Positions 26,040 to 35,697 of a stretch of 64,000 bases of DNA are shown here, piece after piece. A program made the translations under genes and the position numbers. Below the pieces are notes generated by a model. The model was not told where the DNA came from. It worked only from the letters and a program-made list of their open reading frames with translations, and did not search any database. This stretch comes from Pseudomonas sp. R84 (GTDB lineage Bacteria; Pseudomonadota; Gammaproteobacteria; Pseudomonadales; Pseudomonadaceae): NCBI RefSeq assembly GCF_009834515.1, contig NZ_CP019426.1, positions 5,339,001-5,403,000 on the forward strand, given 5' to 3'. Each line of letters opens with the position of its first letter. The stretch's first letter is position 1.

Positions 26040-26741
26040 ATGTCCGATTTCAACACCGCTGAATCCGTAGTCACCGAATCGTCCAAAGCGGAATACGAAA
26101 ACTCCATCAATCTTTCACAACACCTGCCACAAGCCAAAATCATCAGCGAGATGGTCCTGGACGCGTTCCAGTCGACCCGCGAAAGCGACCAGATCCGCGA
26201 GCTGCGCGCGGCGATCCGTCAGGCTCACGACAGCTTCGATGATGACAAGGCCTACGAACTGATGGGCGAACTCAAGGCGCTGAAAGATGCCGAAGCCGCC
26301 GACCTCGCTGCGCTTGACGACCTCAGCAGCAAGTTCTCGATCGGCCGCATCCTGTCCAGCTTCAAGGACGATCCGGCGTTCCAGGAAATCGTTTACGGCC
26401 TCGCGCTGAAAGTGCTGAACCAGACCCATCAGGCGATCAGCAATCCGAGCGGCGGCAAGAGCAAGGCTGCGAAGAAGAAAGAAGTCGAAATCTTCACCAT
26501 CAGCAAAGACGGCATCAGCGTGACCTTGCCTCTGCGCACGCCCCGCTCGCGCCTGAACGTTGACCGTGCAGCGCTGGAGTTCCTCGGTTTCACCTTCGTC
26601 GGAGAAGGCGAGGAAGCGGAACTGGAAAGCGAAGTCTTCGTCGACAACGCTGGTACCGAGCAGGCAGTGAACCGCAAGAACATCATCACCGCGCTGCAAC
26701 AGCAGACTGCGTTTGATGGATATAGCATCGCCGCGCAGTAA
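26040..26741 (+). CDS. conserved hypothetical protein
   Basis: 233 residues from the ATG at 26040. The upstream extension to 25923 is not supported. The N-terminal half is helical and acidic (AAIRQAHDSFDDDKAYELMGE). A lysine-rich linker (GGKSKAAKKKEVEIF) near 145-158 leads to a C-terminal domain with GISVTLPLRTPRSRLN and FLGFTFVGEGEEAELESE. No signal peptide. No family recognised. The terminator 19 bases later suggests a single-gene transcript. Confidence 0.7.
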   Translation: MSDFNTAESVVTESSKAEYENSINLSQHLPQAKIISEMVLDAFQSTRESDQIRELRAAIRQAHDSFDDDKAYELMGELKALKDAEAADLAALDDLSSKFSIGRILSSFKDDPAFQEIVYGLALKVLNQTHQAISNPSGGKSKAAKKKEVEIFTISKDGISVTLPLRTPRSRLNVDRAALEFLGFTFVGEGEEAELESEVFVDNAGTEQAVNRKNIITALQQQTAFDGYSIAAQ

Positions 26742-26759
26742 TAGCGCAGCCGCTAAATT

Positions 26760-26797
26760 AAAAAGCCCCGCACTGGGATTCAGGCGGGGCTTTTTGG
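26760..26797 (+). terminator. Rho-independent terminator
   Basis: AAAAAGCCCCGC and GCGGGGCTTTTT pair around a 12-base loop directly after the 26040-26741 gene. The flanking A and T runs make it usable in both directions. Confidence 0.88.
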
Positions 26798-26834
26798 TTT
26801 TCGGCTTGAGATGGGTGAGATGGCCTAAACCGAG

Positions 26835-27013
26835 GCCCCTCACCCCAGCCCTCTCCCGAGGGAGAGGGAGCCGATTTGGGGATATTGTAGAAGTACACCG
26901 AAATGAAAGTGCTGTGCCGAATCCACAATCGCCTCGCTCTGTCAGGTCGACGTATAGCGGAAGACACCTCGGTCAGTCCCCTCTCCTTCCGGGAGAGGGC
27001 TAGGGTGAGGGCA
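26835..27013. repeat. dispersed palindromic repeat (CCCTCTCCC..GGGAGAGGG family), copy 1
   Basis: About 180 bases, starting CCCCTCACCCCAGCCCTCTCCC and ending GGGAGAGGGCTAGGGTGAGGGC. The ends are inverted repeats. The middle holds a conserved stretch (ACACCGAAATGAAAG, CCGAATCCACAATCG). Related copies are at 27648, 37264, 41969 (tandem) and 49124. Non-coding and MITE-like. Confidence 0.85.
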
Positions 27014-27029
27014 AGCCGCTAAACCACAC

Positions 27030-27521
27030 TTAAGCCGAAGGGTGCAACGCTACAATCATGTCCACCTCAATCGCCGCATTCTTCGGCAACTGATACACCC
27101 CCACTGTGGTGCGCGTGTGCCGACCGGCATCGCCAAGCACATGACTGAACACGTCCGACGCACCGTTGGCCACTTCACTCAGGTCAACGAAGTCCGGCGT
27201 CGACTTCACATACACAGTCACCCGCAACAACGCCTTGATCTTGTCCAGCGAACCCACAGCATCGACGATCAGCGCCAGACAACGCATCGCACTGATGCTC
27301 GCAGCGGCTTGGGCATCCTTGAGGGTCAACTCCAACCCAACCCGACCGGGGTACTGAATCTTGCCGTGAGTGCGTGGCACCATACCGCTGATGTACAGCT
27401 CATCATGATGACGGATCAGCGGCGCGTAATTGCCGCCAGCAGTGTTCTCACCATAAATGTCGTAGTTCAGCTCTTGGGCCAGGGCAATAAAACGCTCGTC
27501 GCAGGTCATCCTCTCAGTCAT
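27030..27521 (-). CDS. RidA/YjgF-family protein
   Basis: 163 residues with the Rid-family fold: GNYAPLIRHHDELYISGMVPR, later LKDAQAAASISAMRCLALI and the C-terminal GVYQLPKNAAIEVDMIVAL, the family signature RxxVxVxxLPxxAxxEVE-like end. Archetypal RidA removes reactive enamine/imine intermediates of PLP enzymes; an Rid subgroup is likely here because the key Arg neighbourhood (RTTVGVYQLP) is intact but the N-terminus is longer. GTG/ATG choice: ATG at 27521. Confidence 0.9.
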   Translation of the reverse strand: MTERMTCDERFIALAQELNYDIYGENTAGGNYAPLIRHHDELYISGMVPRTHGKIQYPGRVGLELTLKDAQAAASISAMRCLALIVDAVGSLDKIKALLRVTVYVKSTPDFVDLSEVANGASDVFSHVLGDAGRHTRTTVGVYQLPKNAAIEVDMIVALHPSA

Positions 27522-27647
27522 TTCGCCCAGCCTTATGATCAGTGCATGAAGAAGCTCGAATCACGGCAGTAAAACACCGAAAAAATGGCTTGGTGCTATC
27601 ACTGTCGGGGTTGGATCCAAATCTAGGGGTTTTGAACTCCACTCGCA

Positions 27648-27840
27648 ACCCTCACCCTAGCCCTCTCCCATAGGGAGAGGGAACCGAACGCAGTATATTG
27701 ACGACGTACACCGACCTGAACGCACTTTACCGAATCCATAATCGCCACGACTTTGCAGGTCGGCGGTGGACTCCAGACAACTCGGTCGGCCCCCTCTCCC
27801 TCTGGGAGAGGGCTGGGCGGGCGGCGTTCCGATGAGGGGC
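27648..27840. repeat. dispersed CCCTCTCCC..GGGAGAGGG repeat, copy 2
   Basis: Starts AACCCTCACCCTAGCCCTCTCCC and ends with CCCTCTCCCTCTGGGAGAGGGC followed by GGGCGGCGTTCCGATGAGG. It fills most of the gap between ridA and cyoE. The inner part (GTACACCGACCTGAACGCA) matches the other copies. Confidence 0.85.
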
Positions 27841-27855
27841 TTTACGCCAGGCAAC

Positions 27856-27893
27856 AAAAAACCCCGCACATCTCTCAATGTGCGGGGTTTTTC
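27856..27893 (-). terminator. Rho-independent terminator of the cyo operon
   Basis: AAAAACCCCGCACAT and ATGTGCGGGGTTTTT, a strong hairpin just after the cyoE stop. Confidence 0.9.
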
Positions 27894-27909
27894 TTCAAGC
27901 CTTTGAGCC

Positions 27910-28797
27910 TTACGGCGCGTACGTCAGCAGCAGCTCTGCGGGCACCTTGAAGTCCAGGGACATCATGACGCTCAACGCAGTGATGGTGAAGATCGAGAAC
28001 ACGAACAGCTTGCGTGCCCAGACCGTATCATCCACCGCTTTGTAGCCGGTCCAGGCCATGTACAACCAGTACATGCCCATGGCCGCGGCGACGGCGAGGT
28101 AGCTCATGCCGGCGTAACCGCTGAAGGTCAACATCAAGGTCGCTACAAGGAACGCCAGGATGTAGAGCAGGATGTGCTTCTTGGCCACTTGAATCCCGCG
28201 CTTCACTGGCAACACCGGAATCGATGCGGCCAGGTAATCGTTGAAGCGGAAGATCGCGATGGCGTAGGAATGCGGCATCTGCCACAGGCTGAACATCACC
28301 AGCAACGTCAGCGCGGCCATGTCGAAGCTGTTGGTTACGGCAACGTAACCGATCACTGGCGGCATGGCGCCCGACAGACTGCCCACCAGCGTGCCGTGAA
28401 CCGACTTGCGCTTTAGGTACAGGCTGTAGAAGCCGACGTAGATGATGAAGCCGATCACCGCGAACAAAGCGGCCAATGGGTTGGCCACCTTGTACAACAA
28501 TGCAACGCCGAGAACACCAAGGATGGTCGCGTAGACCAGGGCCAGTTTCAGGGAGATCAAGCCCTGCACCAGCACCCGGTTCTTGGTGCGTTCCATCTTC
28601 AGGTCGATGTCGCGGTCGATGCAGTTGTTGAACACGCAACCGGAGGCGACAACCAGGGATGTACCGATCATGGCAGCCAGAAACACCGCCAGATCCACAT
28701 GCCCTTTCGAGGCCAGGAAAAACCCGCCTGCCACAGAAAGCACGTTACCGAAAATGATCCCCGGTTTGGTGATTTGGATAAAGTGCTTGAGCGACAT
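27910..28797 (-). CDS. cyoE: protoheme IX farnesyltransferase (heme O synthase)
   Basis: CyoE adds a farnesyl group to heme B, making heme O for the bo3 oxidase. The 295-residue protein has nine or so membrane helices of the UbiA prenyltransferase superfamily. The first catalytic motif is [18 protein letters not shown] near residues 59-76 (N-x-x-x-D-x-x-x-D). The second conserved loop includes [14 protein letters not shown]. Last gene of cyoABCDE; a terminator follows. Confidence 0.96.
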   Translation of the reverse strand: MSLKHFIQITKPGIIFGNVLSVAGGFFLASKGHVDLAVFLAAMIGTSLVVASGCVFNNCIDRDIDLKMERTKNRVLVQGLISLKLALVYATILGVLGVALLYKVANPLAALFAVIGFIIYVGFYSLYLKRKSVHGTLVGSLSGAMPPVIGYVAVTNSFDMAALTLLVMFSLWQMPHSYAIAIFRFNDYLAASIPVLPVKRGIQVAKKHILLYILAFLVATLMLTFSGYAGMSYLAVAAAMGMYWLYMAWTGYKAVDDTVWARKLFVFSIFTITALSVMMSLDFKVPAELLLTYAP

Positions 28798-28808
28798 CGG
28801 GTCTTACC

Positions 28809-29144
28809 TCACTTCGCCATCATGTAGGTGTGGATGCTGAACATGATCCACAACGACAGGCCAACCAGCAGCACGATCACGATCGCCGTAAAGACGAATG
28901 CAATCACGTTGTTACGCTGAGCAATGGAACGGTCCAGGTGCAGGAAGTAATACAGGTGAACAATCACCTGGATCACTGCGAACAGCAGAACGATTGCCAG
29001 CGTGGTGGCTTTCGGCAGGCTCGGATACATCACCAGACCGAATGGGATGACGGTCAGGATCACCGACAGGATGAAGCCAATGGCGTACGACTTTACGCTG
29101 CCGTGGCCAGCATCATGGCTGTCATGGGAGTGTGCATTAGCCAT
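28809..29144 (-). CDS. cyoD: cytochrome o ubiquinol oxidase subunit IV
   Basis: 111 residues from the ATG at 29144, whose T is shared with the cyoC stop (TAATG-type overlap). Upstream frame to 29189 is not needed. A His-rich N-terminus (HSHDSHDAGHG) is followed by three helices: FILSVILTVIPFGLVMY, IVLLFAVIQVIVHLYYFLHLD, and VFTAIVIVLLVGLSLWIMF. Length and topology match CyoD, an assembly and stability subunit. Confidence 0.95.
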   Translation of the reverse strand: MANAHSHDSHDAGHGSVKSYAIGFILSVILTVIPFGLVMYPSLPKATTLAIVLLFAVIQVIVHLYYFLHLDRSIAQRNNVIAFVFTAIVIVLLVGLSLWIMFSIHTYMMAK

Positions 29145-29767
29145 TACAGAGTCCCCATCAGGTAAACAACGGTGAATACGCAGATCCACACCACGTCCAG
29201 GAAGTGCCAGAACAGGCTCAGGCAGCTCAGACGGGTCTTGTTGGTCGCCGTCAGGCCGTGCTTGTTGACCTGGTACATCATGATGCCCATCCAGATCAGA
29301 CCCGCCGAAACGTGCAGACCGTGGGTACCAACCAGGGTGAAGAACGCGGACAGGAAGCCCGAACGGCTAGGACCGAAGCCCTCGGAGATCAGCAGGTGGA
29401 ACTCGTTGATCTCCATGGCGATAAAGCCTGCGCCGAGCAGGAAGGTCATGAATAACCAACCCAGAACCTGCTGCTTCTTGCCTTTGAACAACGCCAGCAT
29501 GGCGAAGCCGTAGGTGATCGAACTGAACAACAGCAGAGCGGTTTCGCCCAGCACGTATGGCAGTTCGAAGATGTCGTGGCCCGCTGGGCCACCGGCAACG
29601 TTGTTTACCAGTACTGCGTACACCGCGAAGATCGACGCAAACAGAATGCAGTCGGTCATCAGGTAGAGCCAGAAACCGTATACGGTCATCTCGCCCGAGT
29701 CGTGGTGATGGTCATCGTGCCCATGGTCACCATGGGCGTGTCCAACATTGGTCACTAAGTTCGACAT
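29144..29767 (-). CDS. cyoC: cytochrome o ubiquinol oxidase subunit III
   Basis: 207 residues, five membrane helices, with a His/Asp-rich N-terminal tail ([16 protein letters not shown]). The heme-copper oxidase subunit III signature includes [20 protein letters not shown] and [12 protein letters not shown]. It lies between cyoB and cyoD, with a one-base overlap at its 3' end. It is not part of the proton channel but stabilises the complex. Confidence 0.96.
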   Translation of the reverse strand: MSNLVTNVGHAHGDHGHDDHHHDSGEMTVYGFWLYLMTDCILFASIFAVYAVLVNNVAGGPAGHDIFELPYVLGETALLLFSSITYGFAMLALFKGKKQQVLGWLFMTFLLGAGFIAMEINEFHLLISEGFGPSRSGFLSAFFTLVGTHGLHVSAGLIWMGIMMYQVNKHGLTATNKTRLSCLSLFWHFLDVVWICVFTVVYLMGTL

Positions 29768-29770
29768 GGT

Positions 29771-31801
29771 TTAAGCCTGTTCCAACGAGGTTTCAACACG
29801 GGTGGCACCGGCCGGGATTTTCCCTGCCGCAACCAGACGCTTGTGCTGCTCGGCTTCGATACGCTCGATCGTTTCAACCGGAACCATATAGCCCTGGTCG
29901 TCACGTGCAGCGTGGATCACGAAGTAGATGACGGTGCCGGCCAGGCTGGCGATCGCCAACCACCAGATGTGCCAGATCATCGCGAAACCGAAGACGGTCA
30001 ACAGTGCGCCCATCACCACGCCAGTGGCGGTGTTGTTCGGCATGTGGATCGGCTCGTACTTGGCCGGACGCTGGTACGCAGTACCGTTTTCCTTGGCTTC
30101 AGTGAACGGGTCGATGCAGTCAGCCTTAGGCAGCACGGCAAAGTTGTAGAACGGCGGTGGCGACGAGGTCGACCATTCCAGAGTGTGTGCATTCCACGGG
30201 TCACCGTGATCGCAAACGTTCTCTGGCTTGTTACGGTCACGCACGCTCACATAGAGCTGGATCAGCTGGCAGGCAATACCTACAGCGATCATCACCGCAC
30301 CGAACATGGCAACGTACAGGTACGGTACCCACTCAGGGTTGGTGGTGGCGTTCAGACGACGGGTCATGCCCATGAAGCCCAGTGCATAGAGCGGCATGAA
30401 CGCGACGAAGAAGCCCGAGATCCAGAACCAGAACGCTGCTTTACCCCAGCCTTCGTGCAGCTTGAAGCCGAACGCTTTCGGGAAGTAGAACGCGAAACCA
30501 GCGATGTAACCGAATACCGCACCGCCGATGATCACGTTGTGGAAGTGCGCGATCACGAACAGGCTGTTGTGCAGAACGAAGTCAGCACCCGGGATGGCCA
30601 GCAGTACGCCGGTCATGCCGCCGATGGCGAAGGTCACCATGAAGCCCAGGGTCCACAGAACCTGGCTGGTGAAGCGCAGACGGCCCTGGTAGATGGTGAA
30701 CAGCCAGTTGAATAGCTTCACACCCGTCGGGATGGAAATCAGCATCGTCGCCAGACCGAAGAAGGCGTTGACGCTGGCACCCGAACCCATGGTGAAGAAG
30801 TGGTGCAGCCAAACCATGAAGCCCAGTACCGAGATCGCGCCCGAAGCGTAGATCATCGAATGGTGGCCGAACAGTTTCTTGCCGGTGAACGCCGAGATCA
30901 CTTCCGAGAAGATGCCGAATGCCGGCAGGATCAGGATGTAAACCTCAGGGTGGCCCCACGCCCAGAACAGGTTGACGTACATCATTGGATTGCCACCAAG
31001 TTCATTGGTGAAAATGTGGAAATCCATGTAACGGTCAAGGGTCAGCAGTGCCAGGGTAGCGGTCAGGATCGGGAACGAAGCCACGATCAGAACGTTTGCC
31101 CAGGTGCAGGTCCAGGTGAAGATCGGCATGTCCATCAGTTTCATGCCAGGGGTACGCATTTTCAGTACGGTCGCGAGGAAGTTAACCCCCGTCAGCGTCG
31201 TACCTAACCCGGATAGCTGTAGCGCCCAGATGTAGTAGTCCATGCCCACGCCAGGGCTGTATTGCAGACCCGACAATGGTGGATAGGCAACCCAACCGGT
31301 CTTGGCGAATTCGCCGACGCCCAGGGACAGGTTGATCAGCACTACGCCGGATACCAGCAGCCAGAAGCTCAGGGAGTTCAGGAACGGGAACGCAACGTCA
31401 CGCGCGCCGATCTGCAGCGGCACTGCAAGGTTCATCAGGCCGGTGAAGAATGGCATCGCCATGAAGATGATCATGATCACACCGTGAGCGGTGAAGATCT
31501 GGTCATAGTGTTCAGGTGGCAGGTAGCCAGGCGAACCCTCGGTGGCCATGGCCAACTGGGTACGCATCATGATGGCGTCGGCAAAACCGCGCAGCAGCAT
31601 GACCATGGCGACGATGATGTACATCACGCCGATTTTCTTGTGGTCAACCGAAGTCAGCCACTCGGTCCACAAGTAGGTCCACTTCTTGAAGTAGGTGATT
31701 GCAGCGAACAGCGCCAGACCACCGAGGGCGATCATGGCGATGGTCACCATCACGATCGGCTCGTGGAATGGGACTGCTTCCCAACTTAATTTACCAAACA
31801 T
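29771..31801 (-). CDS. cyoB: cytochrome o ubiquinol oxidase subunit I
   Basis: CyoB holds heme b, heme o3 and CuB and reduces oxygen to water while pumping protons. 676 residues, about 15 helices. Heme/CuB ligands are visible: [15 protein letters not shown] (low-spin heme His near 105), [17 protein letters not shown] (CuB His and the Tyr cross-link), HHSMIYASG region with two His, and [13 protein letters not shown]. Four bases separate it from cyoC. Confidence 0.98.
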   Translation of the reverse strand: MFGKLSWEAVPFHEPIVMVTIAMIALGGLALFAAITYFKKWTYLWTEWLTSVDHKKIGVMYIIVAMVMLLRGFADAIMMRTQLAMATEGSPGYLPPEHYDQIFTAHGVIMIIFMAMPFFTGLMNLAVPLQIGARDVAFPFLNSLSFWLLVSGVVLINLSLGVGEFAKTGWVAYPPLSGLQYSPGVGMDYYIWALQLSGLGTTLTGVNFLATVLKMRTPGMKLMDMPIFTWTCTWANVLIVASFPILTATLALLTLDRYMDFHIFTNELGGNPMMYVNLFWAWGHPEVYILILPAFGIFSEVISAFTGKKLFGHHSMIYASGAISVLGFMVWLHHFFTMGSGASVNAFFGLATMLISIPTGVKLFNWLFTIYQGRLRFTSQVLWTLGFMVTFAIGGMTGVLLAIPGADFVLHNSLFVIAHFHNVIIGGAVFGYIAGFAFYFPKAFGFKLHEGWGKAAFWFWISGFFVAFMPLYALGFMGMTRRLNATTNPEWVPYLYVAMFGAVMIAVGIACQLIQLYVSVRDRNKPENVCDHGDPWNAHTLEWSTSSPPPFYNFAVLPKADCIDPFTEAKENGTAYQRPAKYEPIHMPNNTATGVVMGALLTVFGFAMIWHIWWLAIASLAGTVIYFVIHAARDDQGYMVPVETIERIEAEQHKRLVAAGKIPAGATRVETSLEQA

Positions 31802-31804
31802 CGT

Positions 31805-32746
31805 TTACTCCTCTGCCCCGGCAGCTGAATGCGAACTCGAGTCAATTTCCGTGGCCGCCACTTCTTTCTCTTTCTTCTCGTGCTTCAGCGGCTTGCCCGG
31901 CTTCATACCTTCGTACTTGTCGACGATGATCTGGAACTGGTTCGGCGTGACCGAGGAGTAGAGCTCGACTGGGTTGTTCTGGCTCGGTTTGGCAAGGGCC
32001 GCGTATTCAGCTTGATCAAGCTGTTTAGGTGACTTCTTGACTTCACTTACCCAGGCGTCGAAATCTTCCTGAGTGGTGGAGATAGCCTTGAATTTCATAC
32101 CGGTGAAACCCGCGCCGCTGTAGTTGGCGGAGATACCGTCCATCTCAGCGTTGCGGTCAGCGATCAGGTGCAGCTTGGTCTGCATGCCCGCCATCGCGTA
32201 GATCTGGCCGCCCAGACCCGGGATGAAGAACGAGTTCATCACAGCGTCAGAGGTGATCTTGAAGTTGATTGGCGTGTGTGCCGGGAACACGATCTTGTTG
32301 ACCGTGGCAATGCCTTGTTCCGGGTAGATGAACAGCCACTTCCAGTCCAGCGCGACCACTTCGATGGTCACTGGCTTGACGTCGGACTGGATCGGACGAT
32401 ACGGGTCCAGTTCGTGGGTCGAAATGTAGGTGATGTAACCCAGGGCAATGATGATCAGGACCGGGATGGTCCAGACTGCCACTTCGATCTTGGTCGAGTG
32501 CGACCATTTCGGGGTGTAGACGGCATTCTTGTTCGACGCGCGGTACTTCCAGGCGAACAGGAAGGTCATGACGATAACCGGCACGACGACCAACAGCATC
32601 AGCAGGGTCGCGGTGATGATCAGGTTTCGCTGTTCCAGGCCAACCTGGCCCGTTGGATTGAGCAAGGTCATGTTGCAGCCTCCCAGCAACAACGTGCCGA
32701 GCAGCGGCACTAGGCCTAGTAATCTGGGGTACCTGTTTTTACTCAT
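31805..32746 (-). CDS. cyoA: cytochrome o ubiquinol oxidase subunit II (lipoprotein)
   Basis: 313 residues from the ATG at 32746, which has AGAGGT upstream; the frame extends to 32800 but the extra 18 residues contain two cysteines and do not match the family. Lipobox LLLGGC near residue 20 gives a lipid-anchored N-terminus. Two helices follow, then a cupredoxin domain that, as expected for quinol oxidases, lacks the CuA cysteines; EVVALDWKWLFIYPEQGIA and PVNFKITSDAVMNSFFIPGLG-like stretches are conserved. First gene of the operon. Confidence 0.96.
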   Translation of the reverse strand: MSKNRYPRLLGLVPLLGTLLLGGCNMTLLNPTGQVGLEQRNLIITATLLMLLVVVPVIVMTFLFAWKYRASNKNAVYTPKWSHSTKIEVAVWTIPVLIIIALGYITYISTHELDPYRPIQSDVKPVTIEVVALDWKWLFIYPEQGIATVNKIVFPAHTPINFKITSDAVMNSFFIPGLGGQIYAMAGMQTKLHLIADRNAEMDGISANYSGAGFTGMKFKAISTTQEDFDAWVSEVKKSPKQLDQAEYAALAKPSQNNPVELYSSVTPNQFQIIVDKYEGMKPGKPLKHEKKEKEVAATEIDSSSHSAAGAEE

Positions 32747-33586
32747 CTCACGACCTCTAAAGCAGCTTGCGCAATGCAGTTGGGTTTTGATCGCCAACAC
32801 TTCACCCTGCCAAGGGTTGGCATTTTCTTTGGATTGAATAAGGGCCGCCCGTCGCGCGTCAGACGCTCGACAAAACCTGGGACAGCGGTCAGTTCTTATT
32901 CGAATTCGTGGTCAAAGGCCTTGTTACAGACCAATTCCATTTGGTGCGGAAAGTTGGAAGGCACCGACACCTGGGTGTCTTGAAAGCCTTGCGACTCACT
33001 CGACACCCGACTTTCTGCGCAGCGCCTTAAAAAAGCGTTCCTTAATAAAGGCTGAACAGTGCCGGGAATTCAGTGCGGGCGATTGTAGATAGGTAGCGCC
33101 CTATACACCATGTCTTATCCCGAAATAATTTTTATCCGTTCGAGCAACAATCCATCGCCATTTTTGCAAAAGTTCCGCATCTTATCGAAATCAATTCTCA
33201 ACAAAAACGCCAAAAATTGTAGGTGTACCCGCGTCAGTTCAGACAGCTCTGAAGGCTTTTTCCGAAGGCTCGAACAGCGCAAGCCCCGATAACCCAAGGC
33301 TTTTGGCCACATGCCAGCGCTTGTTAAAACTGCCTGCTCTGGCACTCGCGTGCTAAAGCCGAAAAACCCCGAAACAGACCAATCCTTTTTTGTAACAGCG
33401 GCCGATTCCGCGTCCCCCAAGAGCCCTGCGACGCGGCGCGTGTGACAACATGTCGCACACTTGCCACACCCTCCCTTGCCGTCCGTCACGGTGTTTTCAC
33501 AAACACTCTGAAATGCAAAACGCCCCGATATGCTGATACGCAAATCGAGGCGTTTTCTGTATCGGCCAGACAGCCGAATAGTTGAC
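32747..33586. other. 840-base intergenic region upstream of the cyo operon
   Basis: No credible gene. Minus-strand frames at 33115-33543 are cysteine-rich with no domain. The cyo promoter and leader must lie here. No convincing ANR (TTGAT-N4-ATCAA) or other regulator box could be read with certainty. Confidence 0.55.
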
Positions 33587-34096
33587 TCAGCGCAGTGCTT
33601 TTCGGTTACGCGAGGTCAGCAGCGGCACCAAAATCACCACCAGCACGAACGCCACCAGTGCCCATTGCGCCAGCGACAGACCGAGGATCGGCGGGTACGG
33701 CGTCGAGCAGAAACCGTCGACCTGGAAGCCCAGCGGGAAGATCTTCGCCAGCGGCAGATCATCGACAATCGGCTGCAGCACATCGATGCCGCAGCTAACG
33801 GCCGGATAGAACTGGGTGTACACGTGATGCCCAGCCACAGCCGCCCCGGCAAGCGCGCAAATCACCACCAGTACTTCAAACACGGTGATGCTGCGACGGC
33901 TGCGCATGGCCGCGCCGATAAACGCGAAAAGCGCGATCAGCAGCAACGCATAGCGCTGCAAAATGCACAGTGGGCACGGTGCTTCGCCGAGCACGATCTG
34001 CATGTACAGCGCACCGCCGATCAGTGCCAGGCAGATGATGCCCAACAGCACCAGAAAGCGCCGCTCACGGCCCAACCGAATCGTTTCCTCGCTCAT
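33587..34096 (-). CDS. dsbB: disulfide bond formation protein B
   Basis: 169 residues with four membrane helices. The first periplasmic loop has APCPLCILQRYA (active CxxC near residue 41-44). The second has two cysteines, VSCGIDVLQP and DGFCSTPYPP, the pair that re-oxidises DsbA. Arg-Tyr after the first CxxC is the quinone-binding pattern. DsbB hands electrons to quinones, so its proximity to the quinol oxidase is fitting, though they are separate transcripts. Confidence 0.95.
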   Translation of the reverse strand: MSEETIRLGRERRFLVLLGIICLALIGGALYMQIVLGEAPCPLCILQRYALLLIALFAFIGAAMRSRRSITVFEVLVVICALAGAAVAGHHVYTQFYPAVSCGIDVLQPIVDDLPLAKIFPLGFQVDGFCSTPYPPILGLSLAQWALVAFVLVVILVPLLTSRNRKALR

Positions 34097-34237
34097 CGCG
34101 TTTCCCTTTAATGTCCATGGTTCAACCGGCTCGCGGCTGAAGGTTGTCGCAAGTCTACACCGGGGGAATAAACGATAAAGCGGTTAAGAAACGATTAACC
34201 TTTAAACACTTTTCAAGAATCTGAATCCTGTAACGGC

Positions 34238-34330
34238 CATCGCGAGCAGGCTCACTCCTACAAGGGATCTGCGTCGTACACCATTCTCATGTACGCCACA
34301 GCCCCTGTAGGAGTGAGCCTGCTCGCGATG
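34238..34330. repeat. REP pair (REPIN)
   Basis: CATCGCGAGCAGGCTCACTC and its complement, ending GAGTGAGCCTGCTCGCGATG, around about 48 bases, between the dsbB and hmp genes. Confidence 0.9.
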
Positions 34331-34351
34331 AAGGCGACTCAGTCTTAAGGA

Positions 34352-35533
34352 TTATTCCAGAGCCGAAGCCGGCCCGAAGAACTCATAACGACTCTGCTTC
34401 TCCGGCACACCCAGCGCCTTCAGATGACGCTTGATCGCACCCATGAAACCCTTCGGTCCAAGGAAGTAAGCGTCGACATCACGCTGAGCCGGCAACCACT
34501 CGCCCAGCAGTGCCTGATCCAGCATCCCGACCTTGTCCGCCGCCGGGCTGACACCGTCATCTTCGGCGTAGCAGTAAAAACGCTTGAGTTGCGGATTACG
34601 CTCAGCCAGATCATCAATCCAGTCACGGAACGCATGCACGCTGCCGTTACGCGCGCAGTGGATAAAGTGCACCGGACGCTTGGTTTCCAGCGCGGCTTCA
34701 AGCATCGCCAGAGTTGGCGTGATGCCGACGCCGCCGCTGATCAACACCAACGGCTTATCGCTCGCGGTCAAGGTGAACTCGCCCGATGGTGGAAACAGCT
34801 GGATGCTCGCGCCGACCTGCAGTTGATCGTGCAAGTGATTGGACGCACGACCACCCGGTTCGCGTTTGACGCTGATGCGGTACTGACCCTTGTTCGCCAG
34901 GGCCGACAGCGAGTAGTTGCGGCGGATTTCTTCGCCGTCGAGGATCAGCTTCATGCCGATGTACTGACCCGGTTCGGCCGCGAGGATCGGGCCTTTGTCA
35001 GCAGGCTCGAAGTAGAAGGAGATGATTTCTGCACTCTCCTCGACCTTGGCCGCAACGATGAACTCACGCGCCCCGCGCCAGCCGCCGACGGCTTGTTCTT
35101 TCTGGTCGTAGATGGCGGTTTCGGCGCCGATCAGAATGTCCGCCAATTGGCCGTACGCCGCGCCCCAGGCGCTCATCACTTCTGGCGTGGCGATCTCTTC
35201 GCCGAGCACTTCGGAGATGGCGCGCAGCAAACAGGCGCCGACAATCGGGTAGTGCTCCGGGAGGATCTGCAGGGCCACATGCTTGTTGATGATCTTCGCC
35301 ACCAGATCGCCCAACTGGTCGAGCTGATCGATGTGCCGTGCATACATCAATACGCCGTTAGCCAAGGCGCGAGGCTGATCGCCGCTGGCCTGGTGCGCCT
35401 GGTTGAACAGCGGGCGGACCTCAGGGTATTCAGAGAGCATCATGCGGTAGAAGTGAGTGATCAGCGCTTCACCGCCGCTTTCCAACAGAGGCACGGTTGA
35501 TTTGACGATGGCACGATCCTGGACGCTAAGCAT
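34352..35533 (-). CDS. hmp: flavohemoprotein, nitric oxide dioxygenase
   Basis: Hmp converts NO and O2 to nitrate using NAD(P)H. 393 residues: an N-terminal globin domain (about 1-140) with proximal-His region KHVALQILPEHYPIVG, then a FAD-binding domain with RRNYSLSALANKGQYRIS (R-x-Y-S), and an NAD domain with PLVLISGGVGITPTLAMLEA. The C-terminus ends FFGPA. AGGAGT lies nine bases before the start. Divergent from norR, with the binding sites between. Confidence 0.96.
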   Translation of the reverse strand: MLSVQDRAIVKSTVPLLESGGEALITHFYRMMLSEYPEVRPLFNQAHQASGDQPRALANGVLMYARHIDQLDQLGDLVAKIINKHVALQILPEHYPIVGACLLRAISEVLGEEIATPEVMSAWGAAYGQLADILIGAETAIYDQKEQAVGGWRGAREFIVAAKVEESAEIISFYFEPADKGPILAAEPGQYIGMKLILDGEEIRRNYSLSALANKGQYRISVKREPGGRASNHLHDQLQVGASIQLFPPSGEFTLTASDKPLVLISGGVGITPTLAMLEAALETKRPVHFIHCARNGSVHAFRDWIDDLAERNPQLKRFYCYAEDDGVSPAADKVGMLDQALLGEWLPAQRDVDAYFLGPKGFMGAIKRHLKALGVPEKQSRYEFFGPASALE

Positions 35534-35575
35534 AAGAATGACTCCTGAGCTTTCTTGAAAAGTTACCTTAGGGTT

Positions 35576-35591
35576 ATCAGGTTCCGTGCCA
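35576..35591 (-). promoter_or_regulatory. sigma54-like promoter of hmp
   Basis: On the minus strand TGGCACGGAACCTGAT lies about 43 bases before the hmp start. It fits the -24 part (TGGCAC) well and the -12 part less well (GA instead of GC). NorR is a sigma54 activator, so the position is as expected. Confidence 0.6.
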
Positions 35592-35632
35592 ACTTATTTA
35601 TCCATATAAATCAATAGCTTGAAAATATCGTA

Positions 35633-35688
35633 GTCATAAAGACTCAAAGCCCCTTATAGTCATCCGGACTACATCTTGTCTCTTTGAC
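35633..35688. promoter_or_regulatory. three NorR enhancer sites (GTC-N5-GAC)
   Basis: GTCATAAAGAC at 35633-35643, GTCATCCGGAC at 35659-35669 and GTCTCTTTGAC at 35678-35688 all match the known NorR pattern GT-N7-AC with an inverted GTC/GAC core. Three sites upstream of a sigma54 promoter is the canonical NorR arrangement. Confidence 0.85.
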
Positions 35689-35697
35689 TACAAGACC

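Noticed and set aside
33115..33543. Minus-strand cysteine-rich ORF upstream of cyo
   Set aside because: No ribosome site, no domain, overlaps the promoter region and has unusual composition; treated as non-coding.
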